From Gammaproteobacteria bacterium (GTDB lineage: Bacteria; Pseudomonadota; Gammaproteobacteria; Thiohalomonadales; Thiohalomonadaceae), in NCBI GenBank assembly GCA_015231435.1, contig JADGBN010000016.1, positions 1 to 38,195 on the forward strand: 38,195 bases of DNA. Reading direction: 5' to 3'. Shown piece by piece: positions 8,234-17,098 of this stretch. The first letter of the stretch is position 1; each line of letters starts with the position of its first letter. A program made the translations under genes and the position numbers. A model generated the notes under the pieces. The model saw only the letters and a program-made list of their open reading frames with translations, made no database searches and was not told the DNA's origin.

Positions 8234-9031
8234 TCATTTTAGGGAGAAGTTGGGAGTGGGCAGCGGCAAAGAGCCACCCTGGCTAACCGTGTTAGGGTCA
8301 TATTGCCGATGCAGCAGCGTCACCTGCCCCTGACGATTGCGCAGCAACAACAGATTATCCATCTGACGAAACTGCAACTCGATTTTTACCGAACTCTCCC
8401 CGGCATCGGGATAGGTCTGGGCGATAATCCAGTCGTTATTAACCACATATTCACCCCGTGCATTGGTGCCGCTGCCGTTATAAAAGATAAAACGGTTACC
8501 CCGCACCGCCCAATACTCACCACCAGGAGCGCTCCAAATCCCCTCAATACCGACATAACCGTAGGCCGCTGCATTCGTCACTGTGGTTGTTGTGGTCGGG
8601 GCGATATTGCGTTCAATACCCAACATCGACAGCGGTGACTGGGTGTTAAAAGGATTCACCCCGAGTGATGGCTGACTATTCGTTAAACCACTCAAAGGAG
8701 CTGCCAGCACGCCAGCCTGTCCCGCTTGGCCAAGCTGGCTTAATTGGCTTAACTGATTCAGCTGCTGTAGTTGCGCCAACTGGTTTAACTGTCCCGACGG
8801 AAGCCCACCACCGCCCCACTGATTCGGCAGATAGTTGTTATAACCACCATTACGCCCGACCATCCAGTTCATCATCTGCATCATGGCGTCCATCATCATC
8901 CACGCCATAAACATTGGATTCATCCCCGCAGCCACCACCCCTGATGGCACCATTAGCGGCGCGGCCATCAGAGTAACGATTAACAACGAACGTGATAACC
9001 ACTGTTTCGGCATATTAAAAATCAGTTTCAC
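8234..9031 (-). CDS. Secreted Met/Gln-rich protein with a C-terminal beta domain
   Basis: I do not recognise a named family. The start is taken as GTG at 9031 because AAGGA lies five bases upstream. Alternatives are GTG at 9055 and ATG at 9013. A signal peptide (KQWLSRSLLIVTLMAAPLM) is followed by a methionine-dense segment (FMAWMMMDAMMQMMNWM) and then a low-complexity Leu-Gln repeat (QLAQLQQLNQLSQLSQLG). The last ~90 residues look like a small beta-sheet domain, with GIEGIWSAPGGEYWAVRGNR and MDNLLLLRNRQGQVTLLHRQ. The Met-rich patch could bind Cu(I) or form a hydrophobic helix; both are guesses. It heads the YdcH/CpxP-like/dioxygenase cluster. Confidence 0.6.
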   Translation of the reverse strand: MKLIFNMPKQWLSRSLLIVTLMAAPLMVPSGVVAAGMNPMFMAWMMMDAMMQMMNWMVGRNGGYNNYLPNQWGGGGLPSGQLNQLAQLQQLNQLSQLSQLGQAGQAGVLAAPLSGLTNSQPSLGVNPFNTQSPLSMLGIERNIAPTTTTTVTNAAAYGYVGIEGIWSAPGGEYWAVRGNRFIFYNGSGTNARGEYVVNNDWIIAQTYPDAGESSVKIELQFRQMDNLLLLRNRQGQVTLLHRQYDPNTVSQGGSLPLPTPNFSLK

Positions 9032-9206
9032 CGTTGTCCTTAAAGAAAAATTCACAAGTTACGCAGTGCAACCAGACGACGCCAACCAAAAGAGCGCGTT
9101 TAACTGCGTGGCAATCATACTCGCCGAACGCCTCCCTGACCATTACCCGACCATTGTAAGGTATCATTCGTCCCTTGACCAATGGCAACCTGAACGGAGC
9201 GGTACG

Positions 9207-9410
9207 ATGGAGTCACGCATGGAGAATCTTGAGTTCAAAATATCTCACCAAGAGGTGGCAATTGACGAATTAACTGAATCAGTGCTGCGACAGCAGCGTA
9301 TGATCACCACCTTACAAAACGAGGTTCAGCGCCTTAAACAGCAACTCACCCTCATTACCACCGGGTTTTCCGATAGCACCGCTGTTGAACCCCCTCCCCC
9401 CCACTACTAA
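9207..9410 (+). CDS. slyX: SlyX family protein
   Basis: This 67-residue protein starts at ATG 9207. The reading frame is open far upstream, but similarity begins only here. It is a coiled coil of the SlyX type (LEFKISHQEVAIDELTESV, then QQRMITTLQNEVQRLKQQL) ending in a short proline-rich tail (EPPPPHY), both standard for SlyX. Function is unknown in the family, although it often lies near peptidyl-prolyl isomerase genes. It is divergent from the secreted-protein gene and 24 bp upstream of rlmKL, probably co-transcribed. Confidence 0.85.
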   Translation: MESRMENLEFKISHQEVAIDELTESVLRQQRMITTLQNEVQRLKQQLTLITTGFSDSTAVEPPPPHY

Positions 9411-9434
9411 CCCTAGCTGCGAGATCACTAGCCG

Positions 9435-11582
9435 ATGAAACTCTTTGCTACCACTGCCGAAGCGCTGGTTCCCCTGCTGCAACAAGAGCTTAGCCAACTG
9501 GGTGCCGAACGGATTGAATCGCGCCGTGCCGGAGTCGCATTTCAGGGGGATGATGCACTCGCCTATCGCTGTTGCCTCTGGTCCCGCTATGCCAACCGTA
9601 TTCTGCTGCCCGTCACCAGTTTTCATGCCGCCACTCCCGAGGCACTCTATGCCGGCATCACTGAAATTAGCTGGGAGCGTCACCTCCACTCCTCCGGCAC
9701 CCTAGCGATTGATGTCACCGCCGATCGCAGTGACCTTAAACATAGCCACTATGCGATGCTAACCGCCAAGGACGCGATTGTTGACCGCTATCGCAAAAAG
9801 TTTAATCAGCGTCCCGATATCGACAGTGAAAACCCTGATCTGCGGCTGCATCTGCTGCTGCATGCCGACCGCGTGCAGATTAGTGTGGATCTCTCCGGTG
9901 GCAGTCTGCACCGCCGTGGCTATCGGCAACAGGGGGGAGCAGCGCCATTAAAGGAGAATCTCGCCGCAGCTCTACTTGCCCTTGCCCACTGGCCTGAAAT
10001 TAGCCGAGAGGGAGGAGCGCTTTATGATCCCATGTGCGGCTCCGCAACCCTGCTCATTGAAGCCGCCATGATGAGCGCAGATATTGCCCCGGGGCTCACC
10101 CGCAGCCATTTTGGCTTTTCTCGCTGGCGCAAATTTCACCCTGAGATCTGGCAGGCGATTCATGCAGAGGCGAGCCAGCGCCGCCAACAGGGGTTAAGCC
10201 ACTGCCCCCCCATCGTCGGCACCGATCGCGACCCGCATATTATTACCATTGCCAATGAGAACATCACCGCTGCGGGCCTTGAGGCGCAAATTAGCGTCAG
10301 CCAAAGTGACCGCGTTACCCCGCCACCCGTTAAGGTTACCCCTGGACTGATTATCGTCAACCCCCCCTACGGTATGCGAATTGGTGAGGGAGATGATCTG
10401 TCTGATGCCTATCAACAGCTACGCACGCTGCACCGGGAGAACCCCGAATGGCCGCTAGTGATCTTTAGCGGCAATCCCGAACTTGTTCAACGCCACTTCC
10501 GCGGCGTGGTCGCTCCCACCCCCCAAGATCTAAATAACGGGGCGATACCCTGCCAACTCTATCAATATCCCGTGCGCAACGCAGATGCCGCCACCGCCCC
10601 GTTAAGCGGTGCCATCACCCTCTTCGCCAACCGCCTGCAAAAAAACCTCAAACATCTGCAACGCTGGGCACGCCGAGAAGCGGTTAACTGCTACCGTATT
10701 TATGATGCCGACCTGCCCGAAGATGCGGTGGCCATTGATCTCTACCCCGACATTCACGGCGAACGCTGGGTTCACCTTCAGGAGTACGCAGCGCCCAGCA
10801 GCATCGATCCGCAACTCGCCAGTGATCGCCTGCAGCAGATTCAAAGCGCCCTGCCTCAACTGCTGGCACTCTCCCCCGAACAGATCGCCCTTAAAGTACG
10901 GCAACGCCAACGCGGCAAATCACAATACCGTGCCACCGCCGAAGCACAGCAACACCTGACGGTGCGCGAAGCTGCGGCGCTTCTGGAGATTAACCTCTTT
11001 GATTACCTCGATACCGGACTCTTTCTCGACCATCGCCCAATTCGCCTTAAAATTGCCGCCCTCGCAAAGGGAAAACGCTTTCTTAACCTCTTCTGCTACA
11101 GCGGCAGTGCCACCGTCCACGCAGCGCTGGGCGGTGCGATACGCAGCAGCAGTGTTGATCTCTCCCCCACCTACCTGCGCTGGTGCGAGCGCAATTTTGC
11201 CCTAAATCAGATCGATAGTGGCCAACATCTGCTGGTACAGGATGATGTACTCCAGTGGCTGGAGCGCAGCAGCGGTCGTAGCAATCCGCCACAATACGAT
11301 CTGATTTTCCTTGACCCGCCCACCTTCTCCAACTCCAAGCGCAGCGAAAATACCTTTGACATTCAGGAGGCGCACCCCACCCTCATCAGCCAAGCGATGC
11401 AGCTGCTTGCCGCAGACGGAACGCTTATCTTCTCCACCAATTTCCGCCGCTTTAAACTTGACGAATCTCTCGGGCAAAGCTGGCAACTGCGCGAAATCAC
11501 CGCACAGACAATAGACGAGGATTTTCGTCGCAACCCGAAGATCCACCGCTGCTGGGAGATAAAACATTCTCAACCCAGCTAA
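9435..11582 (+). CDS. rlmL: Bifunctional 23S rRNA methyltransferase RlmKL
   Basis: At 715 residues it has the full length of the fused RlmL-RlmK enzyme, which makes m2G2445 and m7G2069 in 23S rRNA. The N-terminal ferredoxin-like/THUMP region is followed by an RlmL methyltransferase domain with DPMCGSATLLIEAAMM (SAM binding) and the catalytic NPPYGMR. The C-terminal RlmK domain has FLNLFCYSGSATVHAALGG (SAM binding) and LDPPTFSNSKR (active site). Both catalytic motifs are intact. The fused form is typical of Gammaproteobacteria. The 3' end overlaps the convergent Fic pseudogene by 4 bp. Confidence 0.95.
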   Translation: MKLFATTAEALVPLLQQELSQLGAERIESRRAGVAFQGDDALAYRCCLWSRYANRILLPVTSFHAATPEALYAGITEISWERHLHSSGTLAIDVTADRSDLKHSHYAMLTAKDAIVDRYRKKFNQRPDIDSENPDLRLHLLLHADRVQISVDLSGGSLHRRGYRQQGGAAPLKENLAAALLALAHWPEISREGGALYDPMCGSATLLIEAAMMSADIAPGLTRSHFGFSRWRKFHPEIWQAIHAEASQRRQQGLSHCPPIVGTDRDPHIITIANENITAAGLEAQISVSQSDRVTPPPVKVTPGLIIVNPPYGMRIGEGDDLSDAYQQLRTLHRENPEWPLVIFSGNPELVQRHFRGVVAPTPQDLNNGAIPCQLYQYPVRNADAATAPLSGAITLFANRLQKNLKHLQRWARREAVNCYRIYDADLPEDAVAIDLYPDIHGERWVHLQEYAAPSSIDPQLASDRLQQIQSALPQLLALSPEQIALKVRQRQRGKSQYRATAEAQQHLTVREAAALLEINLFDYLDTGLFLDHRPIRLKIAALAKGKRFLNLFCYSGSATVHAALGGAIRSSSVDLSPTYLRWCERNFALNQIDSGQHLLVQDDVLQWLERSSGRSNPPQYDLIFLDPPTFSNSKRSENTFDIQEAHPTLISQAMQLLAADGTLIFSTNFRRFKLDESLGQSWQLREITAQTIDEDFRRNPKIHRCWEIKHSQPS

Positions 11583-12098
11583 CCATGCTGCCAATGGCCA
11601 GCTTTATCAGAACCCACCCTTTTAATTTTTCCAGCTTCCTGCAACTTGGCTAACGCACGGCCAATGGTGCGTATCTCTTTACCGATGGCATCGGCTAGTT
11701 GCAGGCGAGTAAGCTCAGGGTTAGCCGCAAGTAATACCAAAATAGCGTCGGGCGTTTTAAGCCCTGCAATGTTTACAGGGGCGTTTACAGGGGCGTTTTG
11801 TGCTAAAGTTTGTGCAATAACCGATAGCATAAAATGGATAAAAGGGGTGCTATCGGCGTGCTGGTCAGCCTCTTCAAGCGCTTGGTAGTAGCGCTGCTGA
11901 AATCGCCGTGATCTGCGCTTCGGTTAACGTATTACCTTCAATCGCCAGCGTACCGGTAATGGTTTTAATACGGTTTTGCTTGCGCAACTGGGGCGAGGCA
12001 TTTAACGCACTGGCTTTCAGCCGACCTACCTGCTCGCTAATTTCGGCAACCAGATTCAGAATTTCGGCGGTAATGGTAAAAGGCGGTTTATAACTCAT
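11579..12098 (-). pseudogene. Fic-family gene with its catalytic domain deleted
   Basis: The first 74 codons (12098-11874) are the typical N-terminus of wHTH-type Fic AMP-transferases (SYKPPFTITAEILNLV, NRIKTITGTLAIEGNTL) and end at TGA. Beginning in another frame near 11893, QQRYYQALEEADQHADSTPF continues into the C-terminal winged helix (PELTRLQLADAIGKEIRTIG) and ends at 11579. Everything between, including the HPFxxGNGR catalytic loop, is missing, and the join is out of frame. Neither half can be a functional AMPylator. The start overlaps the DUF559 stop (ATGA), so it was once part of this operon. Confidence 0.8.
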
Positions 12099-12532
12099 GA
12101 TTCCCCTCCAGAGGAGGGGAATTGGGGAGCGGAATAATTCCCCTCCTCCGGAGGGGTGCCCGACAGGGCGGGGTGGTCTCTTAAAAAAACAATAACCCCA
12201 TCCATATTTTGCATAACATCTTTCGCCAACAAGCGAATCACGGTAAGCCCCAAACCATGCAAATAACGATCACGCTCGGCATCTTCATCCTGCTTTCCAT
12301 TGTGCGAGCTGCCATCTACTTCAATTACAACGGATTTTTCTGCACAGTAAAAATCGACAATGTAATTGCCAATGATTTTTTGACGATCAAAGTCCAGCAC
12401 GTTGAGCTTCTTTGACTTTAACTCCAGCCAAAGCAAGACTTCATGCAATATACCCGCTTTGCGCAAGGCCTTGGCTTTGTCGCGCAGAGCGGGGTTGTAA
12501 GGGAGCGATTTATAGGCTTGTGTTTTTCGCAT
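12095..12532 (-). CDS. DUF559 endonuclease-like protein
   Basis: The protein is 145 residues from ATG 12532; an upstream start at 12559 would encode part of a repeat. The DUF559 core is clear: ALRDKAKALRKAGILHEVLL, then a PD-(D/E)XK-like segment with IIGNYIVDFYCAEKSVVIEV followed by DGSSH, and an RDRYL helix with GLTVIRLLAKDV. This fold resembles Vsr/very-short-patch nucleases. The last ~20 residues (GTPPEEGN... PSSGG) are encoded by a G+C-rich palindromic repeat and are not part of the family. Association with restriction-modification remnants is typical. Cleavage activity is plausible but unproven. Confidence 0.8.
   Translation of the reverse strand: MRKTQAYKSLPYNPALRDKAKALRKAGILHEVLLWLELKSKKLNVLDFDRQKIIGNYIVDFYCAEKSVVIEVDGSSHNGKQDEDAERDRYLHGLGLTVIRLLAKDVMQNMDGVIVFLRDHPALSGTPPEEGNYSAPQFPSSGGES
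12101..12176. repeat. G+C-rich palindromic repeat, copy A
   Basis: This contains CCCCTCCAGAGGAGGGGAAT, a spacer, then CCCCTCCTCCGGAGGGGTG and CCCGACAGGGCGGGGTGG. It matches copy B at 12556 almost base for base through the core. The left outer arm is missing and the right outer arm retained. The copy lies inside the 3' end of the DUF559 gene and encodes its tail. Confidence 0.75.
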
Positions 12533-12555
12533 CAATACCATCCTGTCTAGACTCA

Positions 12556-12638
12556 CCACCCCGCCCTTCGGGCACCCCTCCAGAGGAGGGGAATTGGGGA
12601 GCGAAAATATTCCCCTCCTCCGGAGGGGTGCCCGACAG
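12556..12638. repeat. G+C-rich palindromic repeat, copy B
   Basis: The element begins CCACCCCGCCCTTCGGGC, then repeats the core of copy A and ends GGTGCCCGACAG. Taken together, A and B suggest a full element ending in inverted CCACCCCGCC arms. This copy separates the hsdS start from DUF559 and has truncated the hsdS frame. No transposase is encoded, so it is a REP/MITE-like non-autonomous element. Confidence 0.75.
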
Positions 12639-12651
12639 TGCTTCTCTTTTA

Positions 12652-12752
12652 AGCTTTGAAGGTGCCGTCACAGTTTTAATTTCTGCCCCCAACACCCTCC
12701 ACTCCAGCGCAATCCCATCCAGCAACTTCTCCATAAAATTCTCGCCACTCAT
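12652..12752 (-). pseudogene. Start of a type I restriction specificity subunit (hsdS remnant)
   Basis: About 34 codons survive. LLDGIALEWRVLG followed by VTAPSKLKREAL matches the beginning of HsdS target-recognition domains. The frame then passes into palindromic repeat B and continues only as repeat-encoded GTPPEEGN-type sequence. Its ATG is 2 bp after the fic stop, so the original order was hsdM-fic-hsdS. Both recognition domains are lost, so no DNA specificity remains. Confidence 0.55.
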
Positions 12753-12754
12753 CG

Positions 12755-13360
12755 CTACAGCTCCTCCGTCCTAAATTCGCTATAACCTTCGTAGTAGTAA
12801 CTCACATCAATGCCCTTCATAAACAGAGCGCGGTCTTCAATTTTATCGGTGAGGGATTGTTGGAGCAGGGCTTTGATTTCAAGGTCTTTTACCGGGCTGC
12901 GCTGCATGGCGGAGAGGTACTCCTCTTTATCGACTCGGTTCCAATCCACCACTTGTTTGAGCTCTTTTTTAAGCATCAGATCCAGCCAGATGCGGGTGGC
13001 GCGACCATTGCCTTCGCGAAACGGATGGGCGATATTCATCTCGACATATTTTTCGATGATTTCGTCAAAATTGGCTTGAGGCATGGCGTCGATATGTTTT
13101 AACGATAGCTCCAGATACATGAGGGGCGCAAAACGAAAATTGCCTTTAGCGATATTCACCTCGCGAATAAGGCCAGCAAAGGGGTAAATATCACCAAATA
13201 GATAGGCATGGATAAGCGCCAGTCCGGCGAAGGTGCCCACTTCTATTTTGTTAATATCACCAGAATCAAAGAGTTGTTTGGCTTTTTGTTTGCTGATTTT
13301 CTCTTCGACGCGGGCTAACTCGATTTGATCGATGATGTTTAGTCTGTTTTCTAAAATCAT
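12755..13360 (-). CDS. fic: Class III Fic protein (NmFic-like AMP-transferase)
   Basis: From ATG 13360 the product is 201 residues, close to Neisseria NmFic. The Fic motif HPFREGNGR (112-120) is complete, including the catalytic His. The C-terminal helix carries SYYYEG (187-192), the class III (S/T)xxxE(G/N) autoinhibitory motif. [13 protein letters not shown] and [11 protein letters not shown] also match that group, whose members AMPylate DNA gyrase/topoisomerase IV and are restrained by oligomerisation. The start is preferred over TTG 13375 because the hsdM stop ends one base before it. It is intact although both flanking hsd genes are wrecked. The precise target here is unproven. Confidence 0.9.
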   Translation of the reverse strand: MILENRLNIIDQIELARVEEKISKQKAKQLFDSGDINKIEVGTFAGLALIHAYLFGDIYPFAGLIREVNIAKGNFRFAPLMYLELSLKHIDAMPQANFDEIIEKYVEMNIAHPFREGNGRATRIWLDLMLKKELKQVVDWNRVDKEEYLSAMQRSPVKDLEIKALLQQSLTDKIEDRALFMKGIDVSYYYEGYSEFRTEEL

Positions 13361-13361
13361 C

Positions 13362-13588
13362 TTAAGTTCCCTCAATTTCTAACACAATGGCATCAATATC
13401 TGCTCGCAACCGATCTATTTTTGCCACCGTGATTTTCAGCTCGGCATTGAGCTTAGCAATATTCACCACTTCGCGGTTCTCTTTGGCTTCGGCATAGCTG
13501 CTCACCGACAGGTTGTAGTCGTTGCAGCTACCTTCTCAAAAGGTACGGATAGGGCAAAGGTCGCCACCTCTCGCTCGCGAACAGAACG
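13362..13588 (-). pseudogene. C-terminal remnant of a type I methyltransferase (hsdM)
   Basis: A frame ending in TAA at 13362 reads [20 protein letters not shown], then [19 protein letters not shown], matching the extreme C-terminus of HsdM subunits. Upstream, a shifted frame ([16 protein letters not shown]) may continue the same gene across a one-base indel near 13533. All catalytic motifs (NPPF etc.) are missing. The remnant stops abruptly at the end of the HDOD gene. Confidence 0.6.
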
Positions 13589-14953
13589 CTAGGTAAGGAA
13601 GTTCATCATCGCATCAATACGCTGCTTCGCTTGAGAGAGAAGAGCTAACGAGAAGTCAGGGGTTAACTTGCCATCACCCAATTTGGTATAGGCGGGGATG
13701 GTATTGATGTAGGGGATCGGTTTGCTTGATGGCTTACCAAAATAGCTATGAAATTTAGCAAGAATCACAATATCTATCAGGGGCAGCTCCTCTTCACCAC
13801 TTTCATAAAGCCACTCCTCTGCGTACTTTGGTATTTTAAGAAGATTATCGGGAAACCCAAGGGTATTTAGCACCATCGTACCAACGGAGGCGTTTAGATA
13901 CGAAACGGTCTCATCAAGCTGACTTAAATCTGGATAGTCGGCGGCATTCTCCTCGACAAAGTGGATAATCGGGATGGTGCCAATATCACACACCAGTCCG
14001 GCAAGCAGCGCATCCTCTGGATCAACCGCACCACCACTCTCCTGCGCGAGAATATGGCAGATACTCGAAACATAGAGACTATTTTTCCACAACGCCTCCA
14101 TGCGCTTCATTAACTCCTTGTTCTTACTGTGAAACAGCTGTTTAAGGCTAACACTCATCACCAGTTTGCGTGTCTGCTCCAGTCCAATACGGGTCACCGC
14201 AAGATGACAGTTGGTCGCGGGAGAGATGGGTGAGTAGATGGGGCTGTTGGCTAACTGAATTAACTTGGCAACGATGGCGGTATCGGTGCTAATAATTCTC
14301 ACCACCTCGGCAACACCTAACTCCTTCTCTACCGCCTCTTTCACCTTCATGGCAATCGTCGGCAGGGTTGGCAAATTTAGCTTTTTATCCCAATAGGCAC
14401 GCGAGAAGCTGCTAAAAAAGCGGTTGTCAACAAGCTCCTGGGGGATCTCCGTATCGATTGACTCAATCGTCACCTCAGGAAGGTGTTCGGTATTCTTTTT
14501 CCAGCGAAACATAAAATCACCATCAATCGCCAGTACGACAATTTCACTAAGCGCTTTGGTGGTTGCACCACTCAGTCGTCCCCCATTTAGCGGCAGTTTA
14601 GCAATCGGCTCTTTGGCGTTCAGTACATAACTTGCCTCACTGAAGGGGAATACTTCAATCTCCCCCTTTAACAGATAGAGAATTTTCGGTGTCGTCTGCC
14701 CCAGCTGGAAGAGTGTTGCCCCCTTGTTATAACGCAGTAGTGCGTGTGAAAGGTTCGCGACATACTCATCGCTCATATTGCGCAGCGGAATGAGTCGTTT
14801 TAGGGTCTGCACCGGTAGTTTTTCCTGACTGATTGAGGAGGGTGGCGTTGACGACTCCGGTATATCTTTCGCATCGGCCTTTACCACTGCAGCAGTCGCT
14901 GTTTTCGCTGTCACCACAGACTCTTTTATAAAAAGTTTTTTTAACCAGTTCAT
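13589..14953 (-). CDS. HDOD-domain protein with N-terminal cNMP-binding-like domain
   Basis: This is a 454-residue protein. Residues about 45-165 resemble a cyclic-nucleotide-binding/cupin barrel (LRYNKGATLFQLGQTTPKIL, YLLKGEIEVFPF), without a clear phosphate-binding cassette. Residues about 190-430 are an HDOD domain (LPTLPTIAMKVKEAV; STDTAIVAKLIQLANSPIY; GLVCDIGTIPIIHFVEE). HDOD proteins are HD-related but usually lack the catalytic metal site, and act as regulators in c-di-GMP or stress signalling. No signal peptide is seen, so it is cytoplasmic. It is monocistronic, with 225 bp of non-coding sequence before the next gene. A regulatory role is inferred from domains only. Confidence 0.8.
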   Translation of the reverse strand: MNWLKKLFIKESVVTAKTATAAVVKADAKDIPESSTPPSSISQEKLPVQTLKRLIPLRNMSDEYVANLSHALLRYNKGATLFQLGQTTPKILYLLKGEIEVFPFSEASYVLNAKEPIAKLPLNGGRLSGATTKALSEIVVLAIDGDFMFRWKKNTEHLPEVTIESIDTEIPQELVDNRFFSSFSRAYWDKKLNLPTLPTIAMKVKEAVEKELGVAEVVRIISTDTAIVAKLIQLANSPIYSPISPATNCHLAVTRIGLEQTRKLVMSVSLKQLFHSKNKELMKRMEALWKNSLYVSSICHILAQESGGAVDPEDALLAGLVCDIGTIPIIHFVEENAADYPDLSQLDETVSYLNASVGTMVLNTLGFPDNLLKIPKYAEEWLYESGEEELPLIDIVILAKFHSYFGKPSSKPIPYINTIPAYTKLGDGKLTPDFSLALLSQAKQRIDAMMNFLT

Positions 14954-15178
14954 GAAAATACCATTGAAATTAAAATAACAAACAAACCTACAAGTTCAGG
15001 GATTGACTCTGCTTTGTCGCAGCAGCCGCAAATAACCACCCGTTCCGACTAGAGAAGGTGGGGGGAATCATATCAATAATCTTACCCTGTTACGGCAAAC
15101 TTGCCAAAGTGTTTGAGGCAACCGTCAATCCATCTTCTTCATCTTCTCAAAAAGCAATTTCCATGCCGACAAGTTCTG

Positions 15179-17098
15179 TTATTCCGTTAACGGCAGATCT
15201 TTTTGCCGCTGCTGTTGATAGATCAGATCTTCAATACCACACTGCGGGTCATAACCTGCCACACTGCGATGCAAAATTTGGCGCACCACGCCATAGTTTC
15301 CTCGGCGGCTCTGCTGTTCAAGCTCGGTGAGCAGCGGGAAAAGTTCCGGCCACGGAATCACCTCTTCGTGGGCACGCATAATTTTGGGGTGACGCGTAGG
15401 GACAACATTATCGCCTATCAGCAGCTCTTCATAGAGCTTCTCCCCTGGTCGCAGCCCGGTAATACGGATTTCGACATCGCCATCGGGGTGATTCTCGTCG
15501 CGCACCTCATAGCCGCTGAGGCGAATCATCCGCCGTGCCAAATCGAGAATACGCCCCGGTTCTCCCATATCAAGGACAAAAACATCACCACCCTCCCCCA
15601 TCGCCCCGGCCTGAATCACCAGCTCCGCCGCCTCGGGAATAGTCATAAAGTAACGGATAATGCGAGCATCGGTCACCGTCACCGGCCCGCCTGTTTTTAT
15701 CTGTTCACGGAACAGCGGCACCACCGAACCCGATGAACCGAGCACATTACCAAAGCGCACCATGGTAAATCGAGTATGTGCAGCACGCGGATCGCGGCTC
15801 AGCGCCTGCAACACGAGTTCGGCGATACGTTTGGTCGCCCCCATGGTGTTGGTCGGTCGTACCGCCTTATCGGTTGAGATTAACACAAAAGTGGCAACGC
15901 CCGCCGCCAGCGCCGCCTCGGCACAGCGCCAACTCCCGACGACATTGTTAATCACCGCTTCACCGGGATTTTTCTCGACCATCGGCACATGTTTATAGGC
16001 CGCCGCATGGTAGATAGTATTAACCGTAAAGGCGTGTAGTATCGCCGCCAGTCGCTCGCTATCGGTCACCGAGCCTAACAGCGGCACAATCGCGGTGGGA
16101 CGTTCCCCCTTTAATAGCAGGAGTTCGCGCTCGATCTGATAGAGCGCATACTCATTCAGATCAAATAGCAGCAGCTGCTGCGGTGCCTGCGACAGAATTT
16201 GACGGCAGAGTTCACTACCGATAGTCCCCCCCGCACCGGTCACCATCACCACTTTATGGTAAATGTTTTCACGCAACAGTTGCGCATCAGCAGGCACCGC
16301 GTCGCGTCCGAGCAGATCGGCAATCTCCACCTCTCGCACTGCATCAATACGCACCCGCCCCTCGTTAATCTCCTGCAGACTCGGGACGGTCAGTACACGC
16401 AGCGCATAGGGCTCAAGCTGTGCCAAAATCTCGCGTCGGCGATAGTGGCTAATAGAGGGCAGTGACAGCAGCAGGGTTGAGGGGGCAAACTGTTCAAGTA
16501 ACGCTGCCAAATCGGTGATCGAATGCACCCGCACCCCGTTAATCACGCTCCCCTGCAGCGTCGGATTATCGTCAATAAAGGCGACCACTCGCATCTCACG
16601 GCTTAGACTGATGGTCTGTGCCAGCTGAATACCGGCACTGCCCGCCCCATAGATAAGCACTGGCGTCGCACTCACCCATCCCGGGAGCAGACGTGGGCGG
16701 TTGAGAATATACCAACGTGCGGCAACGCGACTGCCCATGATAAAGAGTACCGCAAAGAGGTAGTTAAGCAGATAGACCGAGCGTGGGAAGGTACCCTCAA
16801 CCCCGACAGTTAACAGCACCAATGTCCAGAGCAGCGCGTAAAGAGTGACCACCTTTAACGAAGTTGCCAACGCCTGAAAGCCGATATAGCGGGTCACCGA
16901 ACGGTAGAGTCCAAACCAGCTAAATAGAGGGAGCGCTAGCAGTGGCGCGAGGGGAAATATCCACCACTGTGCGGCGGGAGGGAGATAGAGCACCTCCAGA
17001 CGCACACTAAAGGCGACCCACAACGCCGCCAGCAGCAACAGCAGATCGCTGCTATAACTGATGATGCGTTTGCGTCTGCGACTTAAGCCATCAAGCAT
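15179..17098 (-). CDS. Membrane nucleotide-sugar 4,6-dehydratase (PglF/WbpM/FlaA1-like)
   Basis: The product is about 639 residues from ATG 17098. An upstream start at 17113 is also possible. Four transmembrane helices occupy about residues 15-120. A first Rossmann-like domain has VLIYGAGSAGIQLAQTI and a second, catalytic SDR domain has MVTGAGGTIGSELCRQIL. It has STDKAVRPTNTMGATKR in place of the canonical YxxxK, as in this subfamily. These enzymes convert UDP-GlcNAc to the 4-keto-6-deoxy sugar that starts bacillosamine/QuiNAc-type pathways for O-antigen, capsule or glycoprotein. It overlaps the upstream glycosyltransferase by 8 bp, a classic pair with a polyprenol-phosphate transferase. Confidence 0.92.
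   Translation of the reverse strand: MLDGLSRRRKRIISYSSDLLLLLAALWVAFSVRLEVLYLPPAAQWWIFPLAPLLALPLFSWFGLYRSVTRYIGFQALATSLKVVTLYALLWTLVLLTVGVEGTFPRSVYLLNYLFAVLFIMGSRVAARWYILNRPRLLPGWVSATPVLIYGAGSAGIQLAQTISLSREMRVVAFIDDNPTLQGSVINGVRVHSITDLAALLEQFAPSTLLLSLPSISHYRRREILAQLEPYALRVLTVPSLQEINEGRVRIDAVREVEIADLLGRDAVPADAQLLRENIYHKVVMVTGAGGTIGSELCRQILSQAPQQLLLFDLNEYALYQIERELLLLKGERPTAIVPLLGSVTDSERLAAILHAFTVNTIYHAAAYKHVPMVEKNPGEAVINNVVGSWRCAEAALAAGVATFVLISTDKAVRPTNTMGATKRIAELVLQALSRDPRAAHTRFTMVRFGNVLGSSGSVVPLFREQIKTGGPVTVTDARIIRYFMTIPEAAELVIQAGAMGEGGDVFVLDMGEPGRILDLARRMIRLSGYEVRDENHPDGDVEIRITGLRPGEKLYEELLIGDNVVPTRHPKIMRAHEEVIPWPELFPLLTELEQQSRRGNYGVVRQILHRSVAGYDPQCGIEDLIYQQQRQKDLPLTE

Noticed and set aside
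11579-11830. Small winged-helix regulator
   Set aside because: The sequence is the C-terminal wHTH of a Fic-family protein whose N-terminus lies just upstream in another frame, so it is part of a pseudogene.
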